A stretch of 7,576 nucleotides of DNA. Origin: Hyphomicrobiales bacterium. Its GTDB lineage: Bacteria; Pseudomonadota; Alphaproteobacteria; Rhizobiales; S144-23. Below are positions 4,795-7,576 of this stretch, piece after piece. Numbering within the stretch: the stretch's first letter is position 1; each line of letters begins with the position of its first letter. The notes beneath the pieces are model-generated. The model was not told where the DNA came from, searched no databases, and saw only the letters and a program-made list of their open reading frames with translations. Position numbers and translations under genes: made by a program. The stretch covers positions 1 through 7,576 of the forward strand of contig WGBL01000098.1 of the NCBI GenBank assembly GCA_015494375.1, read 5' to 3'.

Positions 4795-6519
4795 ATGAGT
4801 GTGACCCAGACCGGCGAGGTGGGTGGTGATCTCCACCCTTCGACGGAAGATTTTGCAGCGCTGCTTGAAGAAAGTTTCACTCAGGACACGCTCAAGGAGG
4901 GCACGGTCGTCAAGGGGACGGTCGTCGCGATCGAAAAGGATTTCGCCATCATCGACGTTGGTCTGAAGACCGAGGGTCGGGTCCCACTCAAGGAGTTCTC
5001 GCTGCCCGGTCGGCCGGCCGAGCTTTCGGTGGGCGACGAGGTAGAGGTGTTTCTGGAGCGGGTCGAGAACGCTCTCGGCGAGGCGATTCTGAGTCGCGAG
5101 AAGGCCCGGCGCGAGGAAAGCTGGCAGCGCCTCGAGAAGAAGTTCCAGGCCGGCGAGAAGGTCGAGGGGCGCATCTTCAACAAAGTCAAAGGCGGCTTTA
5201 CCGTCGATCTCGATGGCGCGGTTGCCTTCCTGCCGGGCAGCCAGGTGGACGTTCGCCCGGTGCGCGACATCACGCCACTCATGAACACGCCACAGCCCTT
5301 CCAGATCCTCAAGATGGATCGCCGCCGGGGCAATATCGTGGTCTCGCGCCGCTCGGTCCTTGAAGAGACCCGCGCCGAGCAGCGCGCCGACATCGTCGCC
5401 CGCCTCAAGGAAGGCGACGTCATCGAGGGTGTTGTCAAGAACATCACCGAGTATGGCGCCTTTATCGACCTCGGCGGCATCGACGGCCTGCTCCATGTCA
5501 CCGATATGGCCTGGCGCCGCGTCAACCACCCGAGCGAGATTCTGAGCGTGGGCGACACCGTCAAGGTGCAGATCATCCGCATCAACAAGGAGACCCAGCG
5601 CATCAGCCTCGGCATGAAGCAGCTCGAGGCCGATCCCTGGGAGGGCATCGAGGCCAAATACCCCGTGGGCGGCCGTTTCAAGGGCCGGGTCACCAACATC
5701 ACCGACTATGGCGCCTTCGTCGAGCTCGAGCCGGGCGTCGAGGGGCTCATCCACGTCTCCGAGATGAGCTGGGTGAAAAAGAACATCCACCCCGCCAAGA
5801 TCGTCTCCACCTCGCAAGAGGTCGAGGTGCAGGTGCTCGAGGTCGATCCCGTCAAGCGCCGCATCTCATTGGGTCTCAAACAGACCCAGGAAAACCCCTG
5901 GCAGCGCTTTCAGAACAACCACACCAAGGGCTCGGTCGTCGAAGGTGTGGTGCGCAATATCACCGAGTTCGGCCTCTTCATCGGCCTCGAGGAGGGGATC
6001 GACGGCATGGTCCACCTCTCCGACCTCGACTGGAACCGGCCGGGCGAGCAGGTGCTCAAGGAATACAAGAAGGGCGATCACGTCAAAGCGGTCGTTCTTG
6101 ACATCGATCCCGTCAAGGAGCGGATCAGCCTTGGCATCAAGCAGCTAGAAAGCGATCCTTTCGAATCGGTTGCAAACATCCGCAAAGGCGATCGCGTAAC
6201 TTGCGAGGTGACGGCCGTTCAGGAGAACGGGCTCGAGGTCAAGCTCGCCGATACCGATATCACTTGCTTTATCCGTCGCTCCGATCTCTCGCGCGAGCGC
6301 TCCGAGCAGCGACCCGAGCGCTTTGCCGTCGGAGACAAGTTCGACGCCCTGGTCACCCAGATCGATTCCAAGGCGCGCCGAGTGGGCGTCTCAATCAAGC
6401 AGCTCGAGATCAAGGAGGAGAAAGAGGCGCTCTCGCAGTTCGGCTCGGCCGACTCCGGGGCTTCGCTCGGCGATATTCTCGGCGAAGCCTTCAAGAAGAA
6501 GGAAGGCGCCGAGGACTGA
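4795..6519 (+). CDS. rpsA: 30S ribosomal protein S1
   Basis: S1 binds mRNA on the 30S subunit and helps start translation of structured or weakly Shine-Dalgarno-led messages. The 574-residue product has six S1 (OB-fold) repeats at roughly 35-101, 119-185, 206-274, 291-361, 378-448 and 463-533. The first two are the diverged, ribosome-docking type. Repeats 3 to 5 carry the conserved pattern NITxYGAF(I/V) or NITEFGLF, then GLxHxSDxxW and RISLGxKQ. The sixth is diverged, which is normal in proteobacterial S1. The C-terminus is a charged tail ending in a lysine run and GAED. The length agrees with alphaproteobacterial S1 (about 560-570). A strong AAGGAG site precedes ATG 4795. Since aroA and sppA in this window lack visible Shine-Dalgarno sequences, they may depend on S1. 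A 117-base repeat-bearing spacer separates it from sppA. Confidence 0.98.
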   Translation: MSVTQTGEVGGDLHPSTEDFAALLEESFTQDTLKEGTVVKGTVVAIEKDFAIIDVGLKTEGRVPLKEFSLPGRPAELSVGDEVEVFLERVENALGEAILSREKARREESWQRLEKKFQAGEKVEGRIFNKVKGGFTVDLDGAVAFLPGSQVDVRPVRDITPLMNTPQPFQILKMDRRRGNIVVSRRSVLEETRAEQRADIVARLKEGDVIEGVVKNITEYGAFIDLGGIDGLLHVTDMAWRRVNHPSEILSVGDTVKVQIIRINKETQRISLGMKQLEADPWEGIEAKYPVGGRFKGRVTNITDYGAFVELEPGVEGLIHVSEMSWVKKNIHPAKIVSTSQEVEVQVLEVDPVKRRISLGLKQTQENPWQRFQNNHTKGSVVEGVVRNITEFGLFIGLEEGIDGMVHLSDLDWNRPGEQVLKEYKKGDHVKAVVLDIDPVKERISLGIKQLESDPFESVANIRKGDRVTCEVTAVQENGLEVKLADTDITCFIRRSDLSRERSEQRPERFAVGDKFDALVTQIDSKARRVGVSIKQLEIKEEKEALSQFGSADSGASLGDILGEAFKKKEGAED

Positions 6520-6631
6520 GCCAAAGATTGAACCGAGGACTGAGAAGCAGGACTAAGGCCTGGGCTTTCGAGCCGTGAGGGCTGACGGTACTCTTGGCCC
6601 GAGGGGACTGAGAGCCATTTTGAGCCGTTTT
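6509..6631. repeat. Short repeats from the rpsA stop codon to sppA
   Basis: CCGAGGACTGAG lies at 6509-6520, where it holds the last two codons and the TGA stop of rpsA, and again at 6533-6544 (period 24). A third form with two extra G's is at 6599-6612. Just before sppA a 10-base unit is duplicated at 6612-6621 and 6622-6631 (GAGCCATTTT / GAGCCGTTTT, one transition). Thus nearly the whole spacer is repeat-derived. Confidence 0.7.
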
Positions 6632-6636
6632 GCGTC

Positions 6637-7576
6637 ATGAAAAGCGACATCGAAACCATTCTGGAGCGCCGGCGATGGCGACGGCGCACGAGCTTCTGGC
6701 GCATTGTCGCCATATTGGGGCTTGCGGTTGCGGGCCTTGTCCTCATCGGCGGGGAGGATGGCCTCGAGGGGCTCTTGGGTGGCAAGCAGATCGCCCGGGT
6801 TCAGATCCACGGCCTCATCACCAATGACGAGCGGCGCCTCGAGCTCATCAAGAGGGTTGCCGACTCGCCGCGGGTGGCCGCCGTCATTCTCGACATCAAC
6901 AGTCCCGGCGGCACCACGACAGGTGGCGAGGCGCTCTATGTCGCGCTCCGCAAGCTGGCCACGAAAAAGCCGGTGGTTGCGGTCTTTGGCACCATGGCCA
7001 CCTCGGCGGCCTATATCGTCGGCCTTGCGAGCGATCGCATCATAACCCGGGGCAACACGGTCACGGGCTCGGTGGGCGTCATCTTCCAGTGGGCCGAAGT
7101 GCATGAGCTGCTCAACAAGCTCGGTATCAAGATGAACGAGGTCAAGAGCGGCGCACTCAAGGCCAACCCTTCGATGTTTGCGCCACTCGATGAGAATGGC
7201 CGCCGCATCGCCCAGGAGCTCGTCGCCGACTCTCACAACTGGTTTCTGGGCCTCGTGCGCGAGCGCCGCGGCATCGAGCCGAGGGCGATTGACGGCCTCG
7301 CCGATGGCCGCGTCTTCTCGGGCCGGCAGGCGGTGGCACTCAAGCTCGCCGACCAGATCGGCGGCGAGGAGGAGGCTGTGCGCTGGCTCATTGCCGAGAG
7401 GGGCGTCGAGGAGGACCTCGAGATCAAGACCTGGCGGCCCGAGCGTGAGCTTCTTGATGGATCAGGGTTTGCGCGCGCCATCGGCGGGCTCGTCCGAGAG
7501 GCGCTTGGGCTCGATTGGCTTGCGAAATTGCCGGGCCCCGCGGCATTGGGTCGGCTTGCCCTTGACGGGCTGGTGT
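6637..7576 (+). CDS. sppA: Signal peptide peptidase SppA, 36K type, S49 family (3' end beyond window)
   Basis: Membrane-anchored serine protease that degrades cleaved signal peptides on the outer face of the inner membrane. 313 codons are visible and the frame is still open at the window edge. Short-form SppA proteins have about 320 residues, so little is missing. There is a basic N-terminus (RRRWRRR, 11-17), one membrane anchor at about 20-38, the SPGG turn (89-92), the nucleophile Ser123 in GTMATSAAYIVG, and the general base Lys175 in KSGALKANPS. The Ser-to-Lys spacing of 52 residues equals that of B. subtilis SppA (Ser147, Lys199), a Ser/Lys dyad. DSHNWFLGLVRERRG (198-212) and the GRVFSGRQAVALKLAD region (224-239) complete the S49 fold. 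ATG 6637 has no Shine-Dalgarno, but no better in-frame start is seen. It follows rpsA as in other alphaproteobacteria. Confidence 0.95.
   Translation, partial: MKSDIETILERRRWRRRTSFWRIVAILGLAVAGLVLIGGEDGLEGLLGGKQIARVQIHGLITNDERRLELIKRVADSPRVAAVILDINSPGGTTTGGEALYVALRKLATKKPVVAVFGTMATSAAYIVGLASDRIITRGNTVTGSVGVIFQWAEVHELLNKLGIKMNEVKSGALKANPSMFAPLDENGRRIAQELVADSHNWFLGLVRERRGIEPRAIDGLADGRVFSGRQAVALKLADQIGGEEEAVRWLIAERGVEEDLEIKTWRPERELLDGSGFARAIGGLVREALGLDWLAKLPGPAALGRLALDGLV

Noticed and set aside
3565..5817. 750-codon open frame on the minus strand opposite the aroA end, cmk and the first half of rpsA
   Set aside because: It is antisense to genes with complete family motifs. Its product is a mirror of their codon pattern, its repeated RPSLY-like peptides are only the 15-bp DNA repeat read backwards, and it matches no family.
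6563..6574. GGCT-TTCG-AGCC hairpin after rpsA as a terminator
   Set aside because: Only four base pairs and no T-run follows; the chance of such a hairpin in GC-rich DNA is high.

Overview
The window is a GC-rich chromosomal stretch of an alphaproteobacterium, most likely of the Hyphomicrobiales (Rhizobiales) type. The main evidence is the FYDLN-type zinc-ribbon/acidic protein (a family I know only from Alphaproteobacteria), sitting divergent to an aroA-cmk-rpsA-sppA series, a gene order common in that class. All of the clear genes are core functions. I see no insertion sequence, phage gene, CRISPR array, toxin pair, tRNA or rRNA.

Layout, left to right. At least 161 bases of non-coding DNA lead into gmk (guanylate kinase, 162-869, +). 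A small two-helix membrane protein of unknown function follows (1067-1381, +), with a possible 43-codon upstream reading frame overlapping its start. Convergent to it is the FYDLN-type protein (1572-2000, -). A 347-base divergent spacer separates that from aroA (2348-3718, +), cmk (3856-4482, +), rpsA (4795-6519, +) and sppA (6637 to the window edge, +, still open at base 7576). sppA has no stop codon inside the window, so it runs off the right edge. By analogy with related genomes ihfB could lie just beyond.

How the genes work together: gmk and cmk are nucleoside monophosphate kinases that supply GDP and CDP for nucleic acid synthesis. aroA makes the chorismate precursor for aromatic amino acids. 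rpsA is the mRNA-binding ribosomal protein S1. sppA clears signal-peptide remnants at the inner membrane. Grouping aroA, cmk and rpsA is ancient and also seen in enterobacteria, so these genes are probably co-transcribed in part, although the spacers here (137, 312 and 117 bases) are long for a tight operon.

The most unusual thing is not a gene. Almost every spacer is built from short imperfect tandem or interspersed repeats, and each spacer has its own unit (20 bp, 22 bp, 24-bp period, 15 bp, 12 bp, 10-12 bp). In the repeats compared, copies mostly differ by single substitutions, often transitions, or by one-base indels. The repeats stop sharply at the genes, except that one copy covers the rpsA stop codon. 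This looks like local duplication specific to spacers rather than a mobile repeat family. A second point is that AroA carries all four class II EPSP synthase motifs but has glycine where the glyphosate-tolerant CP4 enzyme has alanine. I found no convincing new multi-gene system.
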